Shown here: one piece after another, positions 34,997 through 42,993 of the stretch
Layout of the letters: each line of letters begins with the position of its first letter
How positions within the stretch are numbered: the stretch's first letter is position 1
NCBI RefSeq assembly: GCF_000512895.1
Contig: NZ_CP007033.1
Coordinates: 960,001 to 1,024,000, forward strand
Source of the DNA: Dehalobacter restrictus DSM 9455
Lineage (GTDB): Bacteria > Bacillota > Desulfitobacteriia > Desulfitobacteriales > Syntrophobotulaceae
Direction: 5' to 3'
DNA length: 64,000 bases
The notes under the pieces: model-generated
What the model was told of the DNA's origin: nothing
What the model saw: the letters and a program-made list of their open reading frames with translations, nothing else
Database searches by the model: none
Translations under genes and position numbers: made by a program

Positions 34997-36397
34997 TTAT
35001 TCGTTTCTGACAAGTGATTGAAGTGCTAGGGCGTAGATCTCAGTGCACTTGATCAGATGTTCAATCTCCATATATTCATCAGGCTGGTGCTCAACTTTAG
35101 GCATCCCGGGAAAAGTCGGACCAAAGGCAACTGCGCGTTTGAAAGCTTTGGAAAAAGTGGTTCCGCCCATTCCCAGAGGTTTTGTTTCAGTGTCTCCGGT
35201 AAAATCCTGATAGACCTGTATGAGTCTGCGAATATTGGGATCATCTTCCGGGAAACTCAAAGATTCCAGTGAATCGATGATTGTAAGGTTTCCCTGGAAA
35301 ACGCTAAAGGCTCTCTCGATTTTGGGTTTGATTATGTCAAGCCGCTCCTTGGCCGGGAAACGAATATCCACCTTCAGGATAATGTTCTTCTCGTCAATCA
35401 GGATATACCCGGGGTTAACAGTAAGTTTACCAGTCAGTTGATCTTCAAGACTGAGGCCCAGGGATTCACCATAATATTCCATTGCCATGCTTTGGGCATA
35501 GGCTTGGATGAACTCCTTTTGCCCGCCTTCAAGCTCCAGCAGACTTAAAAACATAATGAGCTGGGAAATGGCATTTCGTCCTTCATTGCAGATAAAGGCA
35601 TGGGCGGATTTTCCCTTGGATATAAGTTTGCAAACAGAAGCATTTTTTTCAAGAGAGATATCATATCCTGTTTGTTCTTGGAATAGCCTGAGTTCCTTTT
35701 TGATCTGTATTTTTTGGTCATCATTCAATCTGAGTGTAGCTTCGCAGTAATCAGGAACAATATTAAGGGACTGTCCTCCCCCTTGCATGGTTTCAATCGT
35801 AATCCCACTATAGCCGGAGGATTCCAGACTTAATGTTTTCTTGATTTCCAGCCAGACCAGGCCCTTCTCGGCAATTACAACCGGGAATTTCGAATCGGGA
35901 ACAAAAGAAAAATCAGGTTCTTTAATTTTTTTCAATAATTTGGGCGTTGTATGCCAGATACCCTCTTCATCAATCCCAATAATAATCTGAACCTTACATT
36001 CAGAGCTAATTCCTGATCCGGAATCCTTTAAGGCTTTTAAAGCATAGAGGGCTGAGAGCGCCGGCCCTTTGTCATCGATTGCGCCCCGACCATAAATTTT
36101 TCCTTCCTGAATCAGACCTCCGAAAGGGGGGGATTTCCAGCCGCTTCCCTCAGGGACAGTATCAAGATGAACAATCATCCCGTAGGTTTTTTCCCCTTCT
36201 CCATATTCGATTACTCCACCCAGATTTTCTACGTTATGTGCCGAGAATCCCATGCTATGAGCCAGGGCAAGGTAATATTCCAAGGCTCTTTGGGTACCAT
36301 CCCGATCGCTAGAGACACTTTTAATCCGAATGCAGTCTTGCACAGACTGAATCAAATCTTCTTTAAAAGAATCTATGGCATCTTTTAACCCCTTCAT
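34997..36397 (-). CDS. M20-family dipeptidase (PepV-like)
   Basis: A zinc-dependent M20 peptidase, 466 residues. The metal-binding motifs are VHLDTVPEGSGW (first histidine and adjacent aspartate), GRGAIDDKGPALSALYALKA, and GIDEEGIWH with the catalytic glutamate. Near the end GMGGTTFSKAFKRAVAFGP and EHQPDEYMEIEHL complete the site, as in PepV. It probably cleaves dipeptides in the cytoplasm. The ATG at 36397 follows ACGGAGG; an upstream ATG at 36418 is unlikely. It lies downstream of the rdhA terminator and is not part of that operon. Confidence 0.92.
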   Translation of the reverse strand: MKGLKDAIDSFKEDLIQSVQDCIRIKSVSSDRDGTQRALEYYLALAHSMGFSAHNVENLGGVIEYGEGEKTYGMIVHLDTVPEGSGWKSPPFGGLIQEGKIYGRGAIDDKGPALSALYALKALKDSGSGISSECKVQIIIGIDEEGIWHTTPKLLKKIKEPDFSFVPDSKFPVVIAEKGLVWLEIKKTLSLESSGYSGITIETMQGGGQSLNIVPDYCEATLRLNDDQKIQIKKELRLFQEQTGYDISLEKNASVCKLISKGKSAHAFICNEGRNAISQLIMFLSLLELEGGQKEFIQAYAQSMAMEYYGESLGLSLEDQLTGKLTVNPGYILIDEKNIILKVDIRFPAKERLDIIKPKIERAFSVFQGNLTIIDSLESLSFPEDDPNIRRLIQVYQDFTGDTETKPLGMGGTTFSKAFKRAVAFGPTFPGMPKVEHQPDEYMEIEHLIKCTEIYALALQSLVRNE

Positions 36398-36545
36398 AAA
36401 ACCTCCGTATGCTTGCATTATTGTCTGTAGATATTACTAGTATTGTTATTGGAACTTTGAAATATGATTTTTATTCTGAACTTTCGGTTCTGATGGAAAA
36501 TGTTCCAAGAAAATAATATTTTGGCCAAGGTATATGTTAATAAAC

Positions 36546-36592
36546 AAAAATTATTGCGGCGTATGAAGGAATACGTCGCAATAATTTTTATT
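36546..36592 (-). terminator. bidirectional terminator after rdhA
   Basis: AAAAATTATTGCGGCGTAT and ATACGTCGCAATAATTTTT form a 19-base stem (one G-T pair) with a 6-base loop, flanked by A and T runs on both strands. It closes the rdhBA unit on the minus strand. Confidence 0.9.
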
Positions 36593-36612
36593 ATGCAGTT
36601 AAACTATACTTT

Positions 36613-37995
36613 CTAGCTTGGTATATTAATTTTATGAAGCTCTGGCCATTCCAGCCACCATTTGTATTTATCAACAATTTCAGTCCCGTAGCCGAACATA
36701 TCATCAATGGCTTTCAGCATTGTTGAAGCAGTTTCTCCTTTACTGCCTATCCACAGGCCTGCTTCATGGAACCAGGAGTTTTCTTTGGAATTCCATGGAC
36801 AGACTTTCATACACCTGCCGCAGTTGACGCCTTCCTCATTACTGCAACGGAATACGGCACATTTTTTGTAGTCGCTGTTCCACCGCAGGTAGCCGTTCAT
36901 TTCCACTGGCTCTTTATCTGGGCTGATAGCTTTAGAAGGACATTCAACAGCACATTTCATGCAAACCCTGCAAAAATCCAACATTCCAAAATCAATGGGT
37001 TTATCGGCAACCAAAGGCAAATCGGTGGTAACCGCAGCACATTTGTTGCGGAATCCCATTCTGGGATGAGCAACACAGTCTCCGGTACGGGTATGTTCAC
37101 CCAGTCCGGAAGCTATAAGTGCCGGAGGAACGGCAAGACCATAATTGCCAAAATGATGGGCTCTCGCATTATAGCCTATATTTCGAATATATCGCGCCAT
37201 AATGACGGCAATATTAGCTGTGGCATGATAACAACGCATTGACTGGCTTACAGATATTCCGTCATACCCAGTCGATGCCAAATAGGTTTCCAAATGCTGT
37301 TCAACCGCGACAGTAATGACATAGGGGTACTCCGGTTCTGTATTTGGTACTTCTGCGATCGGCGTTTGTGGCGGAAGGATACCGGCAGCTATTACAGTTA
37401 TGGGAGGCATACACTTCGTGCCGTAATAACCGTATGAAGGCATTTGGCCTATACCAACATCATCTGCCCTGAGATAATAAGCGAGATCTTTGATATGCTG
37501 GGACATTTGTTCGGGGTCGGGAATAGGAAGTTTATCTTTTCTCGGCGTGCCCATGACAGTCTCATCTCCACTAATCATCCCAAGAGCCTGCATTATGCCA
37601 CCCGTTAAAGGACTTCTTTCGCCCTGACTAAGGAGTCCGAATCTCGCCTTATCACCCAGTAGACCTCTGGTAGCAAGCCCGAAACCCGAATTAAATTCTC
37701 CCGATTTTTTGATCGGCCCAACAATTTTGCTTGTTCCCAACCACTGATCGTTATTTTCTACAAAGTGAACCGTGGCACCACCATAATGGTTTACAGGGCG
37801 TAATTTCGACCATTGTCCTTTGGCAGGTGTATAGCTTAGGTCATGAATAGCCGCGTTTGCCACCTTGGACGGGGCTGCGATTGCCCCCATGACACTCATG
37901 GCGGCAGCAGCTGCCCCCGTTTTAAGAAAACCGCGGCGGCTCACTTGATATTGCGGCTTGGTTTCTTTTTCCCCATTTTTTGAAATCTCCGACAT
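36613..37995 (-). CDS. rdhA: reductive dehalogenase catalytic subunit, CprA type
   Basis: A corrinoid and iron-sulfur enzyme that removes halogen from organic compounds as terminal reductase of organohalide respiration. The 460 residues start with a Tat signal (VSRRGFLKTGAAAAAMS, cleavage after about KVANA). The two clusters are bound by CRVCMKCAVECPSKAIS and, with an unusual spacing in the second, CSNEEGVNCGRCMKVCP. Segments PIPDPEQMSQHIKD, YYLRADDVGIG and the C-terminal KYKWWLEWPE closely resemble CprA of Desulfitobacterium, the ortho-chlorophenol enzyme. A chlorophenolic substrate is therefore likely but unproven. It acts on the outer face of the membrane, bound through RdhB, whose gene is 14 bases upstream. 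Confidence 0.96.
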   Translation of the reverse strand: MSEISKNGEKETKPQYQVSRRGFLKTGAAAAAMSVMGAIAAPSKVANAAIHDLSYTPAKGQWSKLRPVNHYGGATVHFVENNDQWLGTSKIVGPIKKSGEFNSGFGLATRGLLGDKARFGLLSQGERSPLTGGIMQALGMISGDETVMGTPRKDKLPIPDPEQMSQHIKDLAYYLRADDVGIGQMPSYGYYGTKCMPPITVIAAGILPPQTPIAEVPNTEPEYPYVITVAVEQHLETYLASTGYDGISVSQSMRCYHATANIAVIMARYIRNIGYNARAHHFGNYGLAVPPALIASGLGEHTRTGDCVAHPRMGFRNKCAAVTTDLPLVADKPIDFGMLDFCRVCMKCAVECPSKAISPDKEPVEMNGYLRWNSDYKKCAVFRCSNEEGVNCGRCMKVCPWNSKENSWFHEAGLWIGSKGETASTMLKAIDDMFGYGTEIVDKYKWWLEWPELHKINIPS

Positions 37996-38009
37996 CAGTT
38001 CTCCTCCTT

Positions 38010-38327
38010 TTAAGCCTGAATTGACTCTTTTGCCTTGCTTTTTGCGCCGATAAAACCTAATATGCGGGCCAAAACAACGGCCAATATCACTGAGATTCCT
38101 CCGAACAGGAAAATCGCTGTGCTTGTTGCCTTGACATGTCCTACGCTGGCATTAATGTAAACAAATGAAATCCCCATGCATGTGATTAAAAACCAAATTA
38201 CATATAATGCCCAAACCAGCGCGGTCTGCCAATTTTTCTCTTTTTTGGCACGCGGCTTGATAAAAAGGATACCGGCCAAAAAAAGAATCCCCGCTAAAAA
38301 AATTAAGAATGTACTCATCATTCTCAC
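38010..38327 (-). CDS. rdhB: reductive dehalogenase membrane anchor (RdhB)
   Basis: A 105-residue integral membrane protein with three hydrophobic helices, near residues 5-23, 35-58 and 68-92. Small three-helix proteins encoded next to rdhA anchor the catalytic subunit. Here it precedes rdhA, the order known as cprBA in Desulfitobacterium. The ATG follows AAGGAGGTGAG. The first helix contains the repeated unit LAGILF. Confidence 0.9.
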   Translation of the reverse strand: MRMMSTFLIFLAGILFLAGILFIKPRAKKEKNWQTALVWALYVIWFLITCMGISFVYINASVGHVKATSTAIFLFGGISVILAVVLARILGFIGAKSKAKESIQA

Positions 38328-38351
38328 CTCCTTAAATTTTGCTGCCTGTTT

Positions 38352-38412
38352 TATAAGATTATTGTATTGGTCATTACATTATCGGTTATAAGTCCCGGAT
38401 TACATTGCGTAT
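38352..38412 (-). promoter_or_regulatory. candidate rdhB promoter and RdhK operator
   Basis: On the minus strand a TTATAACCGATAA element (TTAT and ATAA arms with a 5-base spacer) lies about 41 bases upstream of the start expected from a TATAAA -10 box. This is the position class II CRP/FNR activators use. The arms are close to, but not the same as, the TTAAT-N4-ATTAA dehalobox of CprK. AATGTAAT also occurs twice in this region. Tentative. Confidence 0.4.
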
Positions 38413-38435
38413 TGGGTGGAACATTTTTTTTATGA

Positions 38436-38463
38436 AGAAAAAAATAAACCGCCTTTCGGCGGT
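38436..38463 (-). terminator. terminator after rdhK
   Basis: ACCGCC and GGCGGT (38448-38463) form a short GC stem with a 4-base loop followed on the minus strand by TTTATTTTTTT. It separates rdhK from rdhBA, so the regulator and its target are separate transcription units. Confidence 0.85.
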
Positions 38464-38465
38464 AT

Positions 38466-39158
38466 TTAATGATTCATCCAATCCTCAATCAAAGCTTTTA
38501 GTTGTGGTAAGTCATATATAATAATCTTATTCCTTGTTTTATTTAAAATGTTTTCTTTTTTTAGATATCTTAAGATTTTATTGACCGTTATAAAGTGAAC
38601 CCCTGTTATTTCGGAAATTGCCCTTTGAGATATTTTCACATCGATTTCATAAACATTATCAACCAGTTTCCCTTGTGTATTGCAGAGTAAATAAAAGAAT
38701 CGTAAAATCCTGACGGATGGCTTATAAAGAACCGCCTCACTAGCCTCATGCATGAAATAACAACGTTTGGATGAAAAACACGTAATATATTCTAAAAGCA
38801 ATTCTTTGTTCTCATGAAGGAGCATAAGAAATTGAAATTTTTCAAAAAAACAGACGCTGCTATCTTCCTCCGAAACAACATGAACATAAGAGCTTGTAAA
38901 TATGCCAAGGGCTTCATCTATGAAAGTGTACGGATCCGCATGATACATAAATTTTTGCTTTCCATTCTCATGCATGAAGCTGATACCCAATTTTCCCGAA
39001 AGTACTAAGATGATACTATCAATGGTTTCTCCAAGGAAGACGATGGATTCCCCTTTGCGATAATGACGGATGATTCCCAAATGAAGGTAATCACGCAATT
39101 TCAACATCGGATAAAAATTTTGGGGCAAAATATAATGATCATTCATCATTTTTCCCAT
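38466..39158 (-). CDS. rdhK: CRP/FNR-family regulator of the dehalogenase (RdhK/CprK-like)
   Basis: A 230-residue CRP/FNR protein. The N-terminal cyclic-nucleotide-type barrel covers about 15-130 and shows RKGESIVFLGETIDS. The C-terminal winged helix reads ISQRAISEITGVHFITVNKI, close to the recognition helix region of CprK. CprK binds the chlorinated phenol and activates cprBA, so this protein probably senses the RdhA substrate and switches on rdhBA. Cysteines occur near residues 105, 127, 133 and 161, so redox control as in CprK is possible, but the N-terminal cysteine of CprK1 is absent. Confidence 0.9.
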   Translation of the reverse strand: MGKMMNDHYILPQNFYPMLKLRDYLHLGIIRHYRKGESIVFLGETIDSIILVLSGKLGISFMHENGKQKFMYHADPYTFIDEALGIFTSSYVHVVSEEDSSVCFFEKFQFLMLLHENKELLLEYITCFSSKRCYFMHEASEAVLYKPSVRILRFFYLLCNTQGKLVDNVYEIDVKISQRAISEITGVHFITVNKILRYLKKENILNKTRNKIIIYDLPQLKALIEDWMNH

Positions 39159-39289
39159 GTTTATCTCCTCCCGAAAGAGTCTTCCAATAAGATTTTAATA
39201 AGATAGCAACTATTTATTATTATCCTAGACTTATTTTGGATCGAGGGCAAGAAATATATTTTAGTAATTACTAATTCCTCCTGTGTTTA

Positions 39290-39395
39290 GCTTAAATGCC
39301 TCCTGGCTGTAACCGGCAAAGTTTACTCTGTTCCCATCATGTATGGGTCGCTAGAAGTTCTGAGGAGGTTCTGGTTTGGGCAAAAACTTTGCTTT
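39290..39395 (-). other. structured leader upstream of rdhK
   Basis: The 327-base gap between rdhK and the divergent GntR gene contains several paired segments: GCAAAGTTT (39316-39324) with AAACTTTGC (39384-39392), CCTCC (39299-39303) with GGAGG (39364-39368), and the hairpin CCCAT/ATGGG (39333-39347). The first two pairings cross, as in a pseudoknot or two alternative folds. On the minus strand it includes GGGAAC and AGCCAGGAGGC, which resemble parts of the cobalamin riboswitch core. The match is weak and incomplete. Confidence 0.35.
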
Positions 39396-39417
39396 GAAAA
39401 GGGTAAATCTGATTTAC

Positions 39418-39465
39418 TTGACTTCAACACTGTACTAGTGTACTATTTATATAGTTAACTAGTAC
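39418..39465 (+). promoter_or_regulatory. promoter and operator of the GntR/ABC unit
   Basis: TTGACT (39418-39423) and TACTAT (39441-39446) are spaced by 17 bases. Overlapping them are nested inverted repeats: GTACTAGT (39432-39439) with ACTAGTAC (39458-39465), and ACTAT with ATAGT inside. The symmetry covers the -10 box and start site, as expected for an autorepressing YtrA-type regulator. Confidence 0.75.
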
Positions 39466-39485
39466 GATGTTAAAGGGGTGACATA

Positions 39486-39854
39486 ATGAATTTTGATAAT
39501 ACTGCGCCGATTTACATTCAGATTATGAATTTGATTAAGAAAGACATAATTCTAGGAAAAATGAATTTAGGCGAAAAACTGCTGTCATCAAGGGAGTATG
39601 CCCAAAACCTGAAGGTGAATCCCAATACCATGGTAAGGGTCTTCAATGAACTGGAACGGGAAGGAGTGACCTTTACCAAACGAGGAGTAGGAACTTTTAT
39701 TACAGAATCGGAGGAGAAGGTGGAGATTATGAAGAAAGAAATGGCAGAGGATATCGTCAGAAACTTTATTGAAGGAATGATGGAATTGGGATTTAATTTT
39801 AACGACATGATTGCGCTGATAAAAAGCAGGCTGGATAAGGAGGCTGTTCAATGA
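39486..39854 (+). CDS. YtrA-type GntR-family transcriptional regulator
   Basis: A 122-residue member of the short YtrA subgroup of GntR regulators. The winged helix includes IMNLIKKDIILGKMNLGEKL and SSREYAQNLKVNPNTMVRVF, with the wing VTFTKRGVGTFI. The short C-terminal helices serve dimerisation; there is no ligand-binding domain. Its start codon lies 20 bases after the operator repeat, and it overlaps the next gene by four bases. It probably represses its own operon and the downstream exporter. Confidence 0.9.
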   Translation: MNFDNTAPIYIQIMNLIKKDIILGKMNLGEKLLSSREYAQNLKVNPNTMVRVFNELEREGVTFTKRGVGTFITESEEKVEIMKKEMAEDIVRNFIEGMMELGFNFNDMIALIKSRLDKEAVQ

Positions 39855-40549
39855 CATCTGTATTAGTTGCTGAAAATGTCAGCAAAGGATTTTTCCGGAA
39901 CAAGGCACTGCACGACCTGGATCTGCAGATTGAAGAGGGCAAAGTGTACGGGCTGCTCGGTCCTAACGGCAGTGGGAAAACCACCTTTTTCAAGATTGCC
40001 GCAGGGCTTTTTAAGCCAACTTCCGGCAGAATGACGGTTATGGGTTATCCCATCGGGGCAGAAACCAAAAAACTCACGGCTTTTATGCCAACGGATGATT
40101 TTCTGTTCGGCTGGATGAAAATTGACGGGATCCTCAGTTTTTACACAGACATGTATGAGGACTTTGATCAAAATAAAGCACTGGAATATTTAACGTTCAT
40201 GGAATTACAGGAAAATATGAAAGTCAGCAGTTTATCCACGGGCATGAAAGCCAGGCTCAAACTGGCCGTAACGATGGCCCGGAAGGCCAGGCTTTATCTT
40301 CTGGACGAACCGCTGAATGGGATTGACCCGATTTCCAGGGAAAAAATTGTAAAGATGATTATGGGTGCTTTCCGCGATGACTGTGCAGTGATTATTTCGA
40401 GCCATCTGGTCAGTGAATTGGAAACGATTCTGGATGAAGTAATTTTCCTGGATCGCGGAACGGTCGTCCTGGCTGGTGATGCGGAAAAATTCAGACTGGA
40501 GAAATCCTGCTCGATTGAGGCACTGTATAAGGAGGTTTACCATGGCTAA
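39851..40549 (+). CDS. ABC transporter ATP-binding protein
   Basis: A 232-residue ATPase. Walker A is GPNGSGKTT, the ABC signature region is LSTGMKARLKLAVTMAR (a variant of LSGGQ with LSTGM), Walker B is LYLLDEPLNGID, and the switch histidine follows in IISSHLV. Atypical signatures like this are common in exporters linked to YtrA regulators and antibiotic stress. It is paired with the membrane subunit just downstream. Confidence 0.92.
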   Translation: MTSVLVAENVSKGFFRNKALHDLDLQIEEGKVYGLLGPNGSGKTTFFKIAAGLFKPTSGRMTVMGYPIGAETKKLTAFMPTDDFLFGWMKIDGILSFYTDMYEDFDQNKALEYLTFMELQENMKVSSLSTGMKARLKLAVTMARKARLYLLDEPLNGIDPISREKIVKMIMGAFRDDCAVIISSHLVSELETILDEVIFLDRGTVVLAGDAEKFRLEKSCSIEALYKEVYHG

Positions 40550-41327
40550 TCTGATAAAATATGAATTTATCCGAAAATGGAGGGGCCTGGGCATTTTTAT
40601 GGCCATCGTCCTGATCCTGAATGCATTTGTTTTGGTGAAGCTACAAATTGGTATGCATACAACCGAAGAACAGATGATCGTGCTGGGGGCATTTTTTTCG
40701 GGAATACTTGGTATCTTTTTTGTGCTGTATATTATTGATGTGATTATGATGTACAGCCGCGATCTAGATCATAAGACAGGATATATGTTTATGCTGACAC
40801 CGAACAGTGGTTACAAAATCCTTGGGAGCAAGGTTATTACTGCAATATTGGAAGGATTACTGTTTCTACTGGTCTATATTCTGCTGCTTGCAGGCAATTT
40901 TATGGGGTTTTACGGAGAACCTCTTCGGGCTTTGGTCGGAAGTGATCTCTTTTCTAACATCATCAGTCAAGTCCATCTGGAAGGGATTAATCTGACTTCT
41001 TATTTTGCAGTGAGTCTGTTGATGATGTTTGTATCGATTGTGGGCTTGTTTTTAATGGTCTATGCCGCCATATCCATTCGCAAGAGTATCCTTGCTGAGA
41101 AAAAATTCGGCGGTTTGATCAGCTTCATCATCTTTATGCTGTTAGCCTGGGTTGACAGTGCCATAACAAATACGCTGACAACGGATATATTTAGTGCCAA
41201 TTCGATGATCAGTCCAGGGGTGCCAAGCTATACGTTTCTTTTAATTCAAATTTTAATTCAGGTGGTGCTGGGTGCCATTTTCTTCTGTGTTTCCGCCTAT
41301 TTGCTTGAGAATAAAATGGATATGTGA
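40542..41327 (+). CDS. ABC-2 type membrane subunit
   Basis: A 261-residue membrane protein with six hydrophobic segments, including IFMAIVLILNAFVLV, ILGIFFVLYIIDVIMMY, LLFLLVYILLLAGNFMGF, LLMMFVSIVGLFLMVYAAI and a last one near IQVVLGAIFFCVSAYLL. The start at 40542 follows AAGGAGG, and the upstream part of the frame is rejected. It overlaps the ATPase gene by eight bases. Substrate unknown; export of lipids, antibiotics or peptides is possible. Confidence 0.88.
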   Translation: MANLIKYEFIRKWRGLGIFMAIVLILNAFVLVKLQIGMHTTEEQMIVLGAFFSGILGIFFVLYIIDVIMMYSRDLDHKTGYMFMLTPNSGYKILGSKVITAILEGLLFLLVYILLLAGNFMGFYGEPLRALVGSDLFSNIISQVHLEGINLTSYFAVSLLMMFVSIVGLFLMVYAAISIRKSILAEKKFGGLISFIIFMLLAWVDSAITNTLTTDIFSANSMISPGVPSYTFLLIQILIQVVLGAIFFCVSAYLLENKMDM

Positions 41328-41348
41328 TCAAAAAAATATCTGAATAAC

Positions 41349-41396
41349 AAAAAAAGCTGCTGCAGACAAGGATCCGATGTCTGCAGCAGCTTTTTT
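41349..41396. terminator. strong bidirectional terminator
   Basis: A perfect 19-base inverted repeat of AAAAAAGCTGCTGCAGACA and its complement with a 9-base loop, with A and T runs on either side. It ends the GntR/ABC unit. The rest of 41328-41631 holds no gene I can support. Confidence 0.93.
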
Positions 41397-41578
41397 CTAG
41401 GTATAGGCATTTCTTCGGCAAGTGTTGATACTACTTCCGGAGGGGACGCAACAATTAAAGAACAATTCGGATCAGAAGAGTCTGAGGACATCAGTGTCTT
41501 ATATTTCTTTATAAAATTGAGGAAATGATAAAAATCGTTATAAACCGCTTAAATGCAATATAAATTATGGCATTTTAA

Positions 41579-41587
41579 TGGTATAAT
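41579..41587 (+). promoter_or_regulatory. extended -10 promoter for the HD-GYP gene
   Basis: TGGTATAAT combines a perfect -10 hexamer with the TGn extension, 45 bases before the start codon. No clear -35 box is visible, which is usual for extended -10 promoters. Confidence 0.65.
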
Positions 41588-41631
41588 TACACCAGTCAAA
41601 GTACCTTTAATCTTGATAACAAGGAGTTCAC

Positions 41632-42699
41632 ATGAGGTTAGTCAATATCAAATACGTTCAGGAAGGATCTGTGCTGGCCAGACCGATAAGAAACTCCTAC
41701 GGCAGGATACTTCTCGGTAAAGGAGTCGAGCTCAATAAGAACTATTTAGCAAAGCTTAAAGATATCGGCTACGATATGGTATTCATTCAAGATGAACGGT
41801 TTCAAGATGTTGAAATCGGTTATGCCATTATGGACAAGACCAAAGAGATTGCATATAATGCGGTTCGGGGAGTTACCGATGAACTGGAGAAACATCCGGA
41901 GGCAGAGATAGATGCGGATTCAGTCCGTTTTGCGGTTCTGAATCTAGTTCAGGATTTGTTGCACAGTTTTGATATCCTTAGTAATCTGACTGATATTAAC
42001 GGCTACGACGAATATACGTATCATCATTCGATCAACACCACAGTCCTGGCTTTGATGCTCGGAATCGGCAAAGGTTTTACACAAAACCAGCTTTTGGAGC
42101 TTGGGATGGGAGTTCTGATGCATGACATCGGAAAAACAAAAATATCGAAAGAAATTCTAAACAAAAAAGGTAAATTGGAAAAAGAAGAATTTGAGCAGAT
42201 TAAGACCCATCCGTTGCATGGTTATGAATATATCCGCGGCAATCGCGATTTCAGCATCCTGTCTGCCCATGCTGCGCTGCAGCATCATGAGAAATGGAAG
42301 GGCGGGGGCTACCCCAGGGAACTAAGAGAGAATGAAATTCATGAATACGCTAGGATCGCCTCTGTCGCCGACGTGTATGAGGCCTTGACCAGCAAGCGCC
42401 CTTATCGCGATGCAATGCCGCCTTATCTGGCATACGAATATATCATTGTTCATTCAGGGCTGCAGTTTGACCCTGAAATTGTCCGCATTTTTGCTCAGTC
42501 TGTGGCGCCGTATCCGACAGGAACAGGTATAGAGCTTAGCAATGGTTTGCGCGGTGTTGTTATCAAACAAAACCCTATTTTGCCAACAAGACCGGTGGTC
42601 AGGGTAATCACTCAAGGCAATCAAGCCCTGGACAATCCGGACGACCTGGATTTATCCAAGCATTTATCTACGATGATCACCAGCATTGTGGATCATTGA
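41632..42699 (+). CDS. HD-GYP domain protein, probable cyclic-di-GMP phosphodiesterase
   Basis: A 355-residue protein. A variable N-terminal region (about 1-115) with a PilZ-like or DUF3391-like start precedes the HD-GYP domain. There YHHSINTTVLALMLG, LMHDIGKTKI, THPLHGYEYI, LQHHEKWKGGGYP (the HHExxDGxGYP element with small changes) and ASVADVYEALTSKRPYRDAM provide the metal ligands. It has no membrane segment. It should hydrolyse c-di-GMP, affecting motility or biofilm. It ends with a short region beyond the catalytic domain and is a single-gene unit with its own promoter. Confidence 0.92.
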   Translation: MRLVNIKYVQEGSVLARPIRNSYGRILLGKGVELNKNYLAKLKDIGYDMVFIQDERFQDVEIGYAIMDKTKEIAYNAVRGVTDELEKHPEAEIDADSVRFAVLNLVQDLLHSFDILSNLTDINGYDEYTYHHSINTTVLALMLGIGKGFTQNQLLELGMGVLMHDIGKTKISKEILNKKGKLEKEEFEQIKTHPLHGYEYIRGNRDFSILSAHAALQHHEKWKGGGYPRELRENEIHEYARIASVADVYEALTSKRPYRDAMPPYLAYEYIIVHSGLQFDPEIVRIFAQSVAPYPTGTGIELSNGLRGVVIKQNPILPTRPVVRVITQGNQALDNPDDLDLSKHLSTMITSIVDH

Positions 42700-42776
42700 T
42701 GAAGTATTATTCCTCTACGAAAATTGGAACGAAGGCGGCAAGAATATGGATATCCAAGGCCTAAATGTATGAACCG

Positions 42777-42819
42777 ATAAGGAGACCTTTCGTAGCTTTG
42801 CTGTGGGAGGTCTCCTTAT
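42777..42819 (+). terminator. hairpin after the HD-GYP gene
   Basis: ATAAGGAGACCT and AGGTCTCCTTAT form a perfect 12-base stem with a 19-base loop. The T run that should follow is weak (TATTGG). Probably a terminator between the phosphodiesterase gene and the purine operon. Confidence 0.65.
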
Positions 42820-42828
42820 TATTGGTCA

Positions 42829-42872
42829 TATTCCGAACATTAGAACAAAAAAACAAAATAATGTTCGGATTC
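42829..42872 (+). promoter_or_regulatory. PurBox pair upstream of purE
   Basis: TATTCCGAACATT (42829-42841) and its inverted partner AATGTTCGGATTC (42860-42872) match the Bacillus PurR box core CCGAAC in opposite orientation with an 18-base gap. In Bacillus two such boxes 16-17 bases apart are bound by PurR and released by PRPP. They lie just upstream of the -35 box of the purine promoter. Confidence 0.8.
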
Positions 42873-42875
42873 TGA

Positions 42876-42904
42876 TTGACCCTGTATTTGTTGTCGGGTA
42901 AAAT
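42876..42904 (+). promoter_or_regulatory. sigma-A promoter of the purine operon
   Basis: TTGACC (42876-42881) and TAAAAT (42899-42904) are separated by 17 bases. The start site would be near 42911. No guanine riboswitch is seen in the 83-base leader. Confidence 0.75.
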
Positions 42905-42993
42905 ATGTTTAGAATTTATTGCAGATAATATGGTGAATTTGTGATTATTTCTGCTCACAAATAAGGAAAAGCATTTAAAGGAGGAAATAACGA

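Noticed and set aside
36766-37242. 158-codon plus-strand frame opposite rdhA
   Set aside because: Lies wholly within the conserved rdhA coding region on the other strand; composition reflects the antisense of that gene.
41395-41528. Plus-strand frame with protein-like composition (GIGISSASVDTTSGGD) after the terminator
   Set aside because: No start codon or ribosome binding site; it begins inside the terminator. Perhaps a remnant.
42905-42993. Guanine riboswitch ahead of purE
   Set aside because: The leader is too short and lacks the conserved purine aptamer core; PurBoxes explain control better.
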